Assembly: GCA_937892835.1 (NCBI GenBank)
Contig: CALBHM010000144.1
Location: forward strand, 1-17,895
Reading direction: 5' to 3'
From: an uncultured Ruminococcus sp.
Lineage (GTDB): Bacteria > Bacillota > Clostridia > Oscillospirales > Acutalibacteraceae
DNA: 17,895 bases
The notes under the pieces are model-generated. The model had not been told where the DNA came from, searched no databases, and was given only the letters and a program-made list of their open reading frames with translations. The position numbers and the translations under genes are program-made. Of the stretch, positions 7,961 to 13,709 are shown in pieces. Position 1 is the stretch's first letter, and each line of letters starts with the position of its first letter.

Positions 7961-7999
7961 ATGATTGCTCTTTAGCGGCACAGCGTAAGTAAAAAGAAA

Positions 8000-8046
8000 A
8001 CTGTCACATTAAGCCTGTGATATACAGCCTTGATGTGACAGTCCCT
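8000..8046. terminator. Bidirectional terminator between convergent genes
   Basis: A long near-perfect hairpin: ACTGTCACAT (8000-8009) pairs with ATGTGACAGT (8033-8042), continuing inward as a T-G pair, AAG/CTT, one C-C mismatch and CTGT/ACAG around a GATAT loop. CCCTTTT follows on the plus strand, and the minus strand reads TTTTCTTTTT after the hairpin. It can end both the dockerin gene (+) and the DUF1540 gene (-). Confidence 0.85.
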
Positions 8047-8059
8047 TTTAAAGAAGCTT

Positions 8060-8227
8060 TTACTTGCTTACGTCGCTGCTCGGCTCAAAGGTCGCGCAGA
8101 TTGTTTCTGCACATGTGCAGGCACTTGACGGGCCTACTTCGATTTCGCCTGCAACGCACTTGCAGCCTTCTTCGTTATAGATGCAGTTGCAAGCGTGGCA
8201 CTTGATATCTTTGATTTCGTGCTTCAT
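8060..8227 (-). CDS. DUF1540-type small cysteine protein
   Basis: A 55-residue gene, read from ATG at 8225-8227 to TAA at 8060-8062. The protein starts MKHEIKDIKCHACNCIYNEE and continues with GCKCVAGEIEV and SACTCAETICATF. The eight cysteines and the order C-x2-C-x-C-x-YN ... C-x-C-x-A ... I-x-V ... C-x-C-x4-C-x-TF match the DUF1540 pattern common in Clostridia, where it is thought to bind metal; the function is unknown. AAGGGGT lies about 9 nt upstream as ribosome binding site. It ends 14 nt from the bidirectional terminator and is divergent from the metallophosphoesterase, with a palindrome between them. The strong Cys pattern makes it clearly real despite its size. Confidence 0.85.
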   Translation of the reverse strand: MKHEIKDIKCHACNCIYNEEGCKCVAGEIEVGPSSACTCAETICATFEPSSDVSK

Positions 8228-8252
8228 TGTAAATTACCCCTTTTTCAGATTT

Positions 8253-8266
8253 GTGAAACGTTTCAC
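8253..8266. promoter_or_regulatory. Perfect 14-bp palindrome, operator-like
   Basis: GTGAAACGTTTCAC is self-complementary over all 14 bases with a central CG, a form typical of LacI/GalR-family operators (compare TGAAACGTTTCA-type sites). It lies 26 nt upstream of the DUF1540 start and 55 nt upstream of the metallophosphoesterase start. On the minus strand it lies just downstream of a possible -10 (GATAATATAA), where a bound repressor would block initiation. No LacI-type gene is in the window. Confidence 0.55.
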
Positions 8267-8320
8267 GTTTATATTATCTGTTTCTTTTTGATTATTATTC
8301 TTTTTTGAGGAGGTGAAGAG

Positions 8321-9013
8321 ATGTCATTATTTGCTATCGGAGATACGCATCTGTCTTTTGGCAGCGACAAGCCGATGGATGTTTTCAGCGGTTGGCAGGA
8401 TTATGAAAAAAGGCTTGAAAAAAATTGGAATTCGGTTGTAACCGAGAACGATACTGTTGTTATTGCCGGTGATATTTCATGGGGAATGAAAATGGAGGAT
8501 ACATTGGAAGATTTTCGCTTCCTTGATAAGCTTAACGGCACAAAAATAATTATGAAGGGCAATCATGATTATTGGTGGTCAACCAAAAGCAAAACGGAAA
8601 AATTTTTCAAAGAAAACGGAATCGAAAGTATAAAGGTTCTTTTCAACAATGCATATAAAATCGGCGACGTCGCAATCTGCGGCACAAGAGGCTGGTTCTT
8701 TGACTGCTCAAAAAATGAGGATCAAAAGGTTCTTGCCCGTGAGGTGGGCAGATTGAGAACGAGCATTGCCGAGGCCAAAAAGCTTGACGGCGAGGTTATT
8801 GCATTTCTTCATTATCCGCCGATCAGCCTGACCGAGACCTGCCATGAGATTTATGACACCTTGGTCGATGAGCAGATTAAGACCTGCTATTACGGACATC
8901 TGCATGGTATTTCGGTGAATTGGGCTTTTCGAGGCGAAAGAGATGGCGTAAAATTTGACCTCATTTCCGCTGACTATCTTAATTTCTGCCCGAAATTAAT
9001 CAGAAAATTCTGA
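8321..9013 (+). CDS. Calcineurin-like metallophosphoesterase
   Basis: A 230-residue binuclear metallophosphoesterase with all five family motifs: GDTH (D8, H10), GDISWG (D51), GNHD (N81, H82), HYPP (H164) and GHLHG (H193, H195). The residues between GNHD and HYPP include CGTRGWFFD, typical of a clostridial/Bacillus subfamily often annotated as a predicted phosphohydrolase. There is no signal peptide, so it is cytoplasmic. The substrate cannot be told from sequence. GAGGAGGTGAAGAG just upstream sets the ATG at 8321. It is monocistronic: a terminator begins at its stop codon. Confidence 0.9.
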   Translation: MSLFAIGDTHLSFGSDKPMDVFSGWQDYEKRLEKNWNSVVTENDTVVIAGDISWGMKMEDTLEDFRFLDKLNGTKIIMKGNHDYWWSTKSKTEKFFKENGIESIKVLFNNAYKIGDVAICGTRGWFFDCSKNEDQKVLAREVGRLRTSIAEAKKLDGEVIAFLHYPPISLTETCHEIYDTLVDEQIKTCYYGHLHGISVNWAFRGERDGVKFDLISADYLNFCPKLIRKF

Positions 9014-9047
9014 CCGTTGCCGTTTGGCGGCGGTTTTGCTTTCTTTA
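9013..9047 (+). terminator. Terminator after the metallophosphoesterase
   Basis: A 9-bp stem ACCGTTGCC (9013-9021) with GGCGGCGGT (9026-9034), including two G-U pairs, a GTTT loop, then TTTGCTTTCTTT. The stem starts at the last base of the stop codon. Confidence 0.75.
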
Positions 9048-9102
9048 AAATGTTGATAATAAGGAAGGTAAATTGAAGAATGTAAAGCAATAAGCCTTTA
9101 CA

Positions 9103-9119
9103 ATCGACCTTTTTAGACC
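9103..9119 (-). promoter_or_regulatory. CtsR-box-like heptad direct repeat upstream of tig-clpP-clpX
   Basis: On the minus strand this reads GGTCTAAAAAGGTCGAT. Against the CtsR heptad repeat GGTCAAA-NAN-GGTCAAA, 12 of 15 fixed positions match, and the 10-base period is exact. It lies 182 nt upstream of tig and about 70 nt upstream of the recognised -35, farther than usual. A weak TTTACA (9097-9102) plus a 17-nt spacer would place it inside a second, upstream promoter. No ctsR gene is visible. Confidence 0.4.
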
Positions 9120-9189
9120 TTTTAAATGTATTGTAATGTAAAAAAATTAAAAATAATTCCCCAAATAATAAAAATTTTTTAAAAAGGTA

Positions 9190-9218
9190 TGGAAAAAGGT
9201 GAAAACATCTGCTATAAT
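9190..9218 (+). promoter_or_regulatory. Promoter of tig-clpP-clpX
   Basis: A consensus -10 TATAAT (9213-9218) with the extended TGc just before it, and a -35 TGGAAA (9190-9195) at 17-bp spacing. The 5' UTR would be about 60 nt and contains the hairpin at 9232-9265. Confidence 0.75.
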
Positions 9219-9231
9219 ACAAAAGTTAATA

Positions 9232-9265
9232 GGTATTTGTGGGAGTATGTACGCTCCGAAATACC
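9232..9265 (+). promoter_or_regulatory. Hairpin in the tig 5' UTR
   Basis: GGTATTT (9232-9238) pairs with AAATACC (9259-9265), and inside it GGAG (9242-9245) with CTCC (9254-9257). It ends 4 nt before the GGAGG ribosome binding site of tig, leaving that site exposed. Likely a 5' stabilising or translation-tuning element; there is no T-tract, so not a terminator. Confidence 0.5.
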
Positions 9266-9284
9266 ACACAGGAGGAAGTTTTTA

Positions 9285-10637
9285 ATGTTAAAATCAGCTA
9301 ACAAAACAGAAACAAACATCTACACTCTTGAAGTCAGCGTAAGCGGCGAGGACTTCAACAAGGCAATTCTTCAGGCTTATAACAAGCAGAAGAACAAGAT
9401 TCAGCTTCCCGGTTTCCGTAAGGGTAAAGCTCCGCTTAAAATGATTGAAAAGTTCTACGGCGAGGGCGTATTCTATGAAGATGCGCTTGATATCGTATAT
9501 CCCGGCGTTGTCAGCGACGCTATCAAAGAGGCAGGCATTGAGCCTGTTGCAGCTCCCCATGATCTTGACGTTACAAAGATCGGCAAGGACGGCGTCGAAA
9601 TGACTATGAAGGTTACCGTTAAGCCGGAGATCTCGATTGCAAACTATAAGGGCATCGAGGCCGACAAGGGTGACGCATCCGTTTGTGCAGACGACGTTAA
9701 GAAAGAGCTTGCTTCCATGCAGGAGAGAAACGCTCGTGTTGTTACGGTTGATGACAGAAAGGCTAAGAAGAACGATATCGCAGTTATCGACTTCGAGGGC
9801 TTCGTTGACGGTGTGGCATTCGACGGCGGCAAGGGCGAGAACTATGAGCTTACACTCGGCTCAGGTCAGTTTATTCCGGGCTTTGAGGACCAGATTATCG
9901 GTCACAAGACCGGCGATGAGTTTGACGTAAACGTTACTTTCCCGACCGAGTATACTCCCGAGCTTGCAGGCAAGGAAGCTGTATTCAAGGTAGTTCTTCA
10001 CGAGATCAAGATGAAGGAGCTTCCGGCTCTCGATGATGATTTCGCAAAGGACGTTGACGATGAGGTTGATACACTCGCCGAGCTTAAGAAGAAGATCAAG
10101 GCAGAGCTTTCCGATAAGAAGAAAGAGGATGTCGAGAAGGACTTCGAGAGCGCAGTTCTTGAAAAGGTCGTTGATCTCGTTGAGGGCGAGATTCCCGAGG
10201 TTATGTATGACAATAAGCTCGAGGACGACGTTAAGGACTACGAGAACAGACTTGCACAGCAGGGAATTCCTCTTGACACTTATCTCCAGTACATGGGTAT
10301 GGACAGAGACAAGTTCAAGGAGAGCATGAGGGACAACGCTGTTAAGCAGGTTAAGCTCCAGCTTGCAGTTGAGAAGATTGCCGAGCTTGAGAAGATTGAG
10401 GCAACCGATGAGGAGGCCGAGGCTCAGCTCAAGGAAATGGCAGACATGTATCAGCTCGACGTTGAGCAGGTCAAGAAGTGGGTTAATATTGAGGACGTTA
10501 AGAAGGACGTTGTCGGCAAGAAGACAGTTGACTTCCTTGTTGCAAACGCTAAGGCTATCGTAGCTGAGAAGCCGAAGAAGACAACAAAGAAGGCTGCTGC
10601 AAAGAAAGAGGAAGAAAAGCCGGCAGACGCTGAATAA
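9285..10637 (+). CDS. tig: Trigger factor
   Basis: A 450-residue ribosome-associated chaperone and peptidyl-prolyl isomerase. The N-terminal domain carries the ribosome-docking signature GFRKGKAP (43-50). An FKBP-type PPIase domain covers about 155-245, including LGSGQFIPGFEDQIIGHKTGDEF. The remainder is the helical substrate-binding domain, ending in a Lys/Ala/Glu-rich tail (KKTTKKAAAKKEEEKPADAE) longer and more basic than usual. The start at 9285 follows GGAGG at 9271-9275; an in-frame ATG at 9189 lies upstream of the -10 and cannot be translated from this promoter. Lysine is encoded mostly by AAG and acidic residues by GAG/GAC, more biased than most neighbours, consistent with high expression. 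It leads the classic tig-clpP-clpX cluster. Confidence 0.96.
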   Translation: MLKSANKTETNIYTLEVSVSGEDFNKAILQAYNKQKNKIQLPGFRKGKAPLKMIEKFYGEGVFYEDALDIVYPGVVSDAIKEAGIEPVAAPHDLDVTKIGKDGVEMTMKVTVKPEISIANYKGIEADKGDASVCADDVKKELASMQERNARVVTVDDRKAKKNDIAVIDFEGFVDGVAFDGGKGENYELTLGSGQFIPGFEDQIIGHKTGDEFDVNVTFPTEYTPELAGKEAVFKVVLHEIKMKELPALDDDFAKDVDDEVDTLAELKKKIKAELSDKKKEDVEKDFESAVLEKVVDLVEGEIPEVMYDNKLEDDVKDYENRLAQQGIPLDTYLQYMGMDRDKFKESMRDNAVKQVKLQLAVEKIAELEKIEATDEEAEAQLKEMADMYQLDVEQVKKWVNIEDVKKDVVGKKTVDFLVANAKAIVAEKPKKTTKKAAAKKEEEKPADAE

Positions 10638-10660
10638 TTTTGCTTTCAAATGATTATAAT

Positions 10661-10699
10661 TAATGCGGATGGATGGCTCTTTGCCATTCATTTGCATTA
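10661..10699 (+). promoter_or_regulatory. Long intercistronic hairpin between tig and clpP
   Basis: A 17-bp stem (10661-10677 with 10683-10699) around a TCTTT loop, with no mismatches apart from three G-U pairs. No U-tract follows, so a simple intrinsic terminator is unlikely; an mRNA processing or stability element separating tig from clpP is the better reading. Confidence 0.65.
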
Positions 10700-10747
10700 T
10701 TATGACACCGAAAAAAACTCAGAAATAACTCGAATGGAGGAATAAAT

Positions 10748-11329
10748 ATGGCACTGGTACCTTATGTTATCGAGCAGACCAACAGAGGCGAGCGTTCGTA
10801 CGACATTTTTTCTCGTCTCCTCAGCGACAGAATCATTGTTTTGTCAGATGAGGTAAACGACGCAACCGCAAGTCTTGTTGTTGCTCAGATGCTTTTCCTT
10901 GAGGGACAGGATCCCGATAAGGATATCAGCCTTTACATCAACAGCCCCGGCGGATCAGTTACCGCAGGCTTTGCAATTTATGACACAATGCAGTATATCA
11001 AGTGCGACGTTTCGACGATTTGCATGGGTATGGCTGCTTCGATGGGTGCGTTTTTGCTTTCTTCGGGCACAAAGGGCAAGAGAATTGCTCTCCCGAATAG
11101 CACTATTATGATTCATCAGCCGCTCGGCGGCGCACAGGGTCAGGCAACGGAAATTAAGATTGTTGCCGACCAGATACTCAAGACAAGAGAAAAGCTCAAT
11201 CAGATTCTTGCCGAGAACACAGGCAAGCCCATTGAGCAGATTGCTATTGACACCGAGCGTGACAATTACCTTACAGCGCAGGAGGCCATGGATTACGGCC
11301 TTGTTGATAAGGTTCTTTACAAAAGATAA
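10748..11329 (+). CDS. clpP: ATP-dependent Clp protease proteolytic subunit
   Basis: A 193-residue ClpP serine peptidase, the usual length, forming the double-ring degradation chamber that works with ClpX. The triad is S98 in GMAASMGAFLL, H123 in IMIHQPLGG and D172 in TERDNYL. The N-terminal segment LVPYVIEQTNRGERSYDIFSRLL is the axial-loop region. Ribosome binding site TGGAGGA precedes the ATG. clpX starts 15 nt downstream, and tig lies upstream, so protease, unfoldase and chaperone are likely co-transcribed. No internal promoter was recognised in the 110-nt tig-clpP gap, which instead holds a long hairpin. Confidence 0.98.
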   Translation: MALVPYVIEQTNRGERSYDIFSRLLSDRIIVLSDEVNDATASLVVAQMLFLEGQDPDKDISLYINSPGGSVTAGFAIYDTMQYIKCDVSTICMGMAASMGAFLLSSGTKGKRIALPNSTIMIHQPLGGAQGQATEIKIVADQILKTREKLNQILAENTGKPIEQIAIDTERDNYLTAQEAMDYGLVDKVLYKR

Positions 11330-11344
11330 TTCAGGGGTGTAACG

Positions 11345-12610
11345 ATGCCAAGAGATGATGAAAGACGTGAAAAAAGTGTGCGCTGTTCCTTTTGCGGCAA
11401 GACCGACGGACAGGTTGAAAAAATAATAGCCGGTCCGGGAGTTTATATCTGCAACGAGTGCATAGACCTTTGCAGTGCAATTATGGCAGAGGAGCAGGCG
11501 GCGGCAGGCAGAGCAAGAAAGAAAAAGGCCAAGGATTTCAAACTGCCGACTCCGATGGAGATCAAAAAGGGTCTTGACGAGTACGTTATCGGTCAGGATG
11601 AGGCCAAGGTTACGCTCAGCGTTGCCGTTTATAACCACTATAAGCGTGTTTTCAAGCAGGATGACTCCGATGTTGAGATTCAGAAGAGCAATATTCTTCT
11701 TCTCGGTCCGACCGGTGTCGGCAAGACCATGCTTGCTCAGACGCTTGCCAAGATAATCGACGTTCCGTTTGCGATTGCGGACGCAACAACGCTCACCGAG
11801 GCAGGCTATGTCGGCGAGGATGTTGAAAACATTCTTCTCAGGCTCATTCAGGCTGCCGATTTTGATATTGAAAAGGCGGAGCGAGGAATAATCTATGTTG
11901 ATGAAATTGACAAGATTGCCAGAAAGTCCGAGAATCCGTCAATCACCCGTGATGTCAGCGGCGAGGGCGTTCAGCAGGCATTGCTGAAAATCGTTGAAGG
12001 AACCGTTGCGAATGTACCTCCACAGGGCGGCAGAAAGCATCCTCAGCAGGAGTGCATACAGGTTGACACTTCGAATATTCTTTTCATCTGCGGCGGCGCA
12101 TTTGACGGAATAGAAAAGATTGTCGAAAAGAGAATCGGCGGTTCGGCTCTCGGCTTTGAAGCAGACATCAAGGATAAGGAAGCGTTCACGATTGAGAATG
12201 CCATGTCAAAGGTTGTTCAGCAGGATATTACAAAGTTTGGCATAATTCCCGAGCTTGTCGGCAGACTTCCGGTTATCGCAACGCTCAAGGAGCTTGACGA
12301 GACTGCTCTCGTGAAGATTTTGACCGAGCCGAAGAACGCTATTGTTAAGCAGTATAAATCTCTGCTTTCGATGGACGGGGTTGAGCTTGATTTTACTCCC
12401 GAGGCACTCACGGCGATAGCGAGAAAAACCCTTGAAAAGAAAACCGGTGCAAGAGGATTGCGCTCCATTATGGAGAATCTTCTCATGCCGATTATGTACG
12501 CCGTGCCGAGCGATAAATCAATCGTAAGTGTGCAGGTGACCGAGGACTGCGTGGAAAACAGCGCAGCACCTTTGGTGGAACACAAAAAACGAGCTAAGCT
12601 CGACGCATAA
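11345..12610 (+). CDS. clpX: ClpX, AAA+ unfoldase of ClpXP
   Basis: A 421-residue ClpX that recognises, unfolds and feeds substrates to ClpP. The N-terminal zinc domain has C14-x2-C17 and C36-x2-C39. The AAA+ module has Walker A GPTGVGKT (121-128), the pore loop GYVGED (154-159), Walker B IIYVDEID (182-189) and the RKHP loop (230-233). The ClpP-docking loop corresponds to ALGF (268-271). The Sensor-2 motif is in KKTGARGLRSI near the C-terminus. The only ribosome binding site is a weak AGGGGTG, suggesting lower translation than clpP or coupling to it. It ends the cluster at a strong terminator. Confidence 0.98.
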   Translation: MPRDDERREKSVRCSFCGKTDGQVEKIIAGPGVYICNECIDLCSAIMAEEQAAAGRARKKKAKDFKLPTPMEIKKGLDEYVIGQDEAKVTLSVAVYNHYKRVFKQDDSDVEIQKSNILLLGPTGVGKTMLAQTLAKIIDVPFAIADATTLTEAGYVGEDVENILLRLIQAADFDIEKAERGIIYVDEIDKIARKSENPSITRDVSGEGVQQALLKIVEGTVANVPPQGGRKHPQQECIQVDTSNILFICGGAFDGIEKIVEKRIGGSALGFEADIKDKEAFTIENAMSKVVQQDITKFGIIPELVGRLPVIATLKELDETALVKILTEPKNAIVKQYKSLLSMDGVELDFTPEALTAIARKTLEKKTGARGLRSIMENLLMPIMYAVPSDKSIVSVQVTEDCVENSAAPLVEHKKRAKLDA

Positions 12611-12616
12611 AAAATT

Positions 12617-12650
12617 ACTGTCGCAGTGAATTATCGTTGCGACAGTTTTT
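12617..12650. terminator. Bidirectional terminator after clpX
   Basis: A perfect 9-bp stem ACTGTCGCA (12617-12625) with TGCGACAGT (12638-12646) and a 12-nt loop, followed by TTTT on the plus strand and preceded by AAAAAATT, which is a U-tract on the minus strand. It lies between clpX (+) and the convergent FMN-binding gene (-). Confidence 0.85.
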
Positions 12651-12656
12651 ATATTA

Positions 12657-13106
12657 TCAGGAACAAATGGCTGTTATAAACGAAAGCTCCCGAATGAAGA
12701 TGTCCATTATATTCTTTAAAAATTCAGGTGTCAAAAATGAAATATCGCCATAGTCTGTTGCCTGTTCCAGCGCATTGTCAACGGCTGTTTTGATTGCGTT
12801 ACTGCTTTTGGTTGCGCCGGTAACGCCGTCCACGGCGGTATTGTTTGATTCTATGATTCTGTCAATCACTGCGACAGCTCGTTTCCAATAATTCGGTGTT
12901 TCGCTTTGCGATATAACGTCAATAGCGGTGATTTTGCCACGTCTGATTTTGACCGAGAGCACAACGTCGCTGAATTTTCCGTGACCGCTGCCCTCATAGG
13001 TTCCTCTTTTATAGTGGGGTGCGGCAGCACCGACGCCGACGGTGAAAAGCACAACCATTACCGCTAAAATAGCGGCAAGAATACCTCTGAACACATTCTT
13101 TTTCAT
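12657..13106 (-). CDS. FMN-binding domain surface protein, probably flavinylated
   Basis: A 149-residue protein. An N-terminal signal anchor (residues 5-29, FRGILAAILAVMVVLFTVGVGAAA) puts the rest outside the membrane. The single FMN-binding domain begins at GTYEGSGHGKFSDVVLSVKI and contains the covalent flavin motif DGVTGAT (93-99), with T99 as the expected FMN acceptor attached by ApbE. Such domains act in extracytosolic electron transfer, for example in RnfG/NqrC-like or fumarate-reductase-linked systems; the partner here is not visible and no apbE is in the window. I set the start at the ATG at 13106, 7 nt after AAAGGAGG. A strong promoter and an inverted repeat at the start site point to tight regulation. 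Confidence 0.85.
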   Translation of the reverse strand: MKKNVFRGILAAILAVMVVLFTVGVGAAAPHYKRGTYEGSGHGKFSDVVLSVKIRRGKITAIDVISQSETPNYWKRAVAVIDRIIESNNTAVDGVTGATKSSNAIKTAVDNALEQATDYGDISFLTPEFLKNIMDIFIRELSFITAICS

Positions 13107-13122
13107 AATCAAACCTCCTTTG

Positions 13123-13138
13123 GTTAGCTATCGCTAAC
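13123..13138 (-). promoter_or_regulatory. Operator-like inverted repeat at the start site of the FMN-binding gene
   Basis: GTTAGC (13123-13128) and GCTAAC (13133-13138) form a perfect inverted repeat with a 4-nt centre. It starts about 8 nt downstream of the -10, so it overlaps the transcription start and sits before the ribosome binding site, a classic repressor position. The half-site is reminiscent of DtxR/IdeR-family boxes (TTAGG-type), but this is only a resemblance. Confidence 0.55.
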
Positions 13139-13145
13139 TGACATA

Positions 13146-13174
13146 AGTATAATACCGATAAAGGACGCTGTCAA
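13146..13174 (-). promoter_or_regulatory. Promoter of the FMN-binding gene
   Basis: On the minus strand: a consensus -35 TTGACA (13174-13169), exactly 17 bp, and a -10 TATACT (13151-13146). Upstream lies the AT-rich palindrome GATTTTGAAAATC (13178-13190), a possible UP element. Confidence 0.8.
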
Positions 13175-13221
13175 GAGGATTTTGAAAATCATTTGGATTT
13201 AATTATGGGTGCCAATACTTT

Positions 13222-13443
13222 TTAGTTTGGATTTTCAGGTGGGCAGTAATTCGGGTCGCAAAATTCAGGAAAACAGCCGAGAAACCAATTACACTCGTCA
13301 CAGCAAATTTCATAGTCAGGGTGTTTTCCATTTCCCTCGCAAGTTCCCGGATGACACGGAGTAAGCACGGCACCCGTTTCATCGACAACCTTTTCCGGAA
13401 TATCTTCCTCGGAGTTAAAGACATAGTCATAGAGATCAATCAT
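13222..13443 (-). CDS. Small cysteine-rich hypothetical protein
   Basis: A 73-residue protein with an acidic N-terminus (MIDLYDYVFNSEEDIPEKVV) and eight cysteines (C30, C35, C47, C48, C51, C57, C62, C67) in the second half, within HPGTCEGNG, EICCDECNWFLGCF and FCDPNYC. The pattern suggests metal binding or a compact disulfide domain; I do not recognise the family. I chose the ATG at 13443, preceded by GGGGGAT about 7 nt away. A longer frame would read back through a terminator hairpin and is not credible. No signal peptide is seen. There is only about 20 nt between that terminator and the ATG, so no separate promoter fits; expression must come through the upstream RNA unit. No clear terminator follows. 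Confidence 0.6.
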   Translation of the reverse strand: MIDLYDYVFNSEEDIPEKVVDETGAVLTPCHPGTCEGNGKHPDYEICCDECNWFLGCFPEFCDPNYCPPENPN

Positions 13444-13456
13444 TTTATTATCCCCC

Positions 13457-13498
13457 GAAAATAAAAAGTGCGCAGCCGAAGCCACGCACAAAAAACAC
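13457..13498. repeat. 42-nt direct repeat, copy 1 (terminator of RNA unit B)
   Basis: It matches 13668-13709 at 41 of 42 positions; the only difference is T/C at base 6. It contains the UUCG-capped hairpin and the T-tract of unit B. Only this tail is nearly identical between the two units; the rods next to it have diverged. Confidence 0.95.
13463..13489 (-). terminator. UUCG-capped terminator of RNA unit B
   Basis: On the minus strand GTGCGTGGC (13489-13481), the tetraloop TTCG, and GCTGCGCAC (13476-13468) form a 9-bp stem with two G-U pairs, closed by the very stable C(UUCG)G and followed by TTTTTATTTT. A textbook intrinsic terminator about 20 nt before the Cys-rich gene. Confidence 0.9.
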
Positions 13499-13623
13499 AC
13501 GGCTTGATTGCTACCACACAAAGTTACAGTTCTAAACCAAAAGCATAGAAAAGTAAGCCGGTATTTTTATCTATTCCGGCTATGCAATTTGGTTTAGCTT
13601 CAGTATTAACTTTGTGTGGTAGC
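13463..13623 (-). ncRNA. Structured small RNA B (about 160 nt), unknown family
   Basis: Transcription from the promoter at 13655-13627 would start at about 13620-13623, exactly at one end of a long rod. The outer helix is a perfect 17 bp (13607-13623 with 13510-13526). After an asymmetric bubble, a 10-bp helix (13588-13597 with 13532-13541) and a 6-bp helix (13580-13585 with 13543-13548) follow, capped by CCGG/CCGG around an A/T-rich loop. A short tail leads to the terminator. No convincing ORF lies inside. A promoter at one end, a rod closed at the +1, and a terminator at the other end suggest an independent small RNA. The 6S-like rod shape is one possible reading, but I see no diagnostic 6S sequence. 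Confidence 0.7.
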
Positions 13624-13626
13624 TGT

Positions 13627-13655
13627 ATTATATCATATCGGCAGATATTTTTCAA
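13627..13655 (-). promoter_or_regulatory. Promoter of RNA unit B
   Basis: On the minus strand TTGAAA (13655-13650), 17 bp, and extended -10 TGaTATAAT (hexamer 13632-13627). The rod helix begins 4 nt after the -10. Confidence 0.8.
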
Positions 13656-13667
13656 CTGTTTGTAACA

Positions 13668-13709
13668 GAAAACAAAAAGTGCGCAGCCGAAGCCACGCAC
13701 AAAAAACAC
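13668..13709. repeat. 42-nt direct repeat, copy 2 (terminator of RNA unit A)
   Basis: Second copy of the 42-nt element at 13457-13498, with one difference. The two copies are 211 nt apart start to start, with unit B and its promoter filling the space between. Confidence 0.95.
13674..13700 (-). terminator. UUCG-capped terminator of RNA unit A
   Basis: Same hairpin as in unit B: GTGCGTGGC (13700-13692), TTCG, GCTGCGCAC (13687-13679), then TTTTTGTTTTC on the minus strand. It ends unit A about 20 nt before the -35 of unit B. Confidence 0.9.

Noticed and set aside
8017..8205. 62-residue plus-strand frame
   Set aside because: It begins inside the bidirectional terminator hairpin and is antisense to the DUF1540 gene, which has the convincing Cys pattern.
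9081..9102. TGTAAAG/CTTTACA inverted repeat as a terminator or operator
   Set aside because: A 7-bp AT-rich stem with an 8-nt loop in a very AT-rich region, with no adjoining T-tract; the metallophosphoesterase terminator already lies upstream.
9861..10697. 278-residue minus-strand frame antisense to tig
   Set aside because: Shadow of the biased tig codon usage; Leu/Asn-rich low-complexity product, no ribosome binding site, and its start lies in the tig-clpP hairpin.
10955..11638. 227-residue minus-strand frame antisense to clpP/clpX
   Set aside because: Overlaps two certain genes, has no recognisable domain and no ribosome binding site.
13141..13174. tRNA or further RNA gene in the minus-strand gap
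   Set aside because: No cloverleaf, anticodon arm or CCA end could be drawn here or in any other intergenic stretch of the window.
13510..13623. Integron attC site or MITE
   Set aside because: The inverted repeats are long like such elements, but there are no recombination core sites, integrase, transposase or target-site duplications, and promoters and terminators frame each rod precisely.
13457..13709. CRISPR-like repeat pair
   Set aside because: Only two near-identical copies 211 nt apart, each being a terminator hairpin with a T-tract and each attached to its own promoter and rod; no regular repeat-spacer array or cas genes.
13524..13709. 61-residue minus-strand reading frame through the RNA region
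   Set aside because: It lies wholly in promoter, rod and terminator sequence, has no ribosome binding site, and its start falls within the terminator repeat of unit A.
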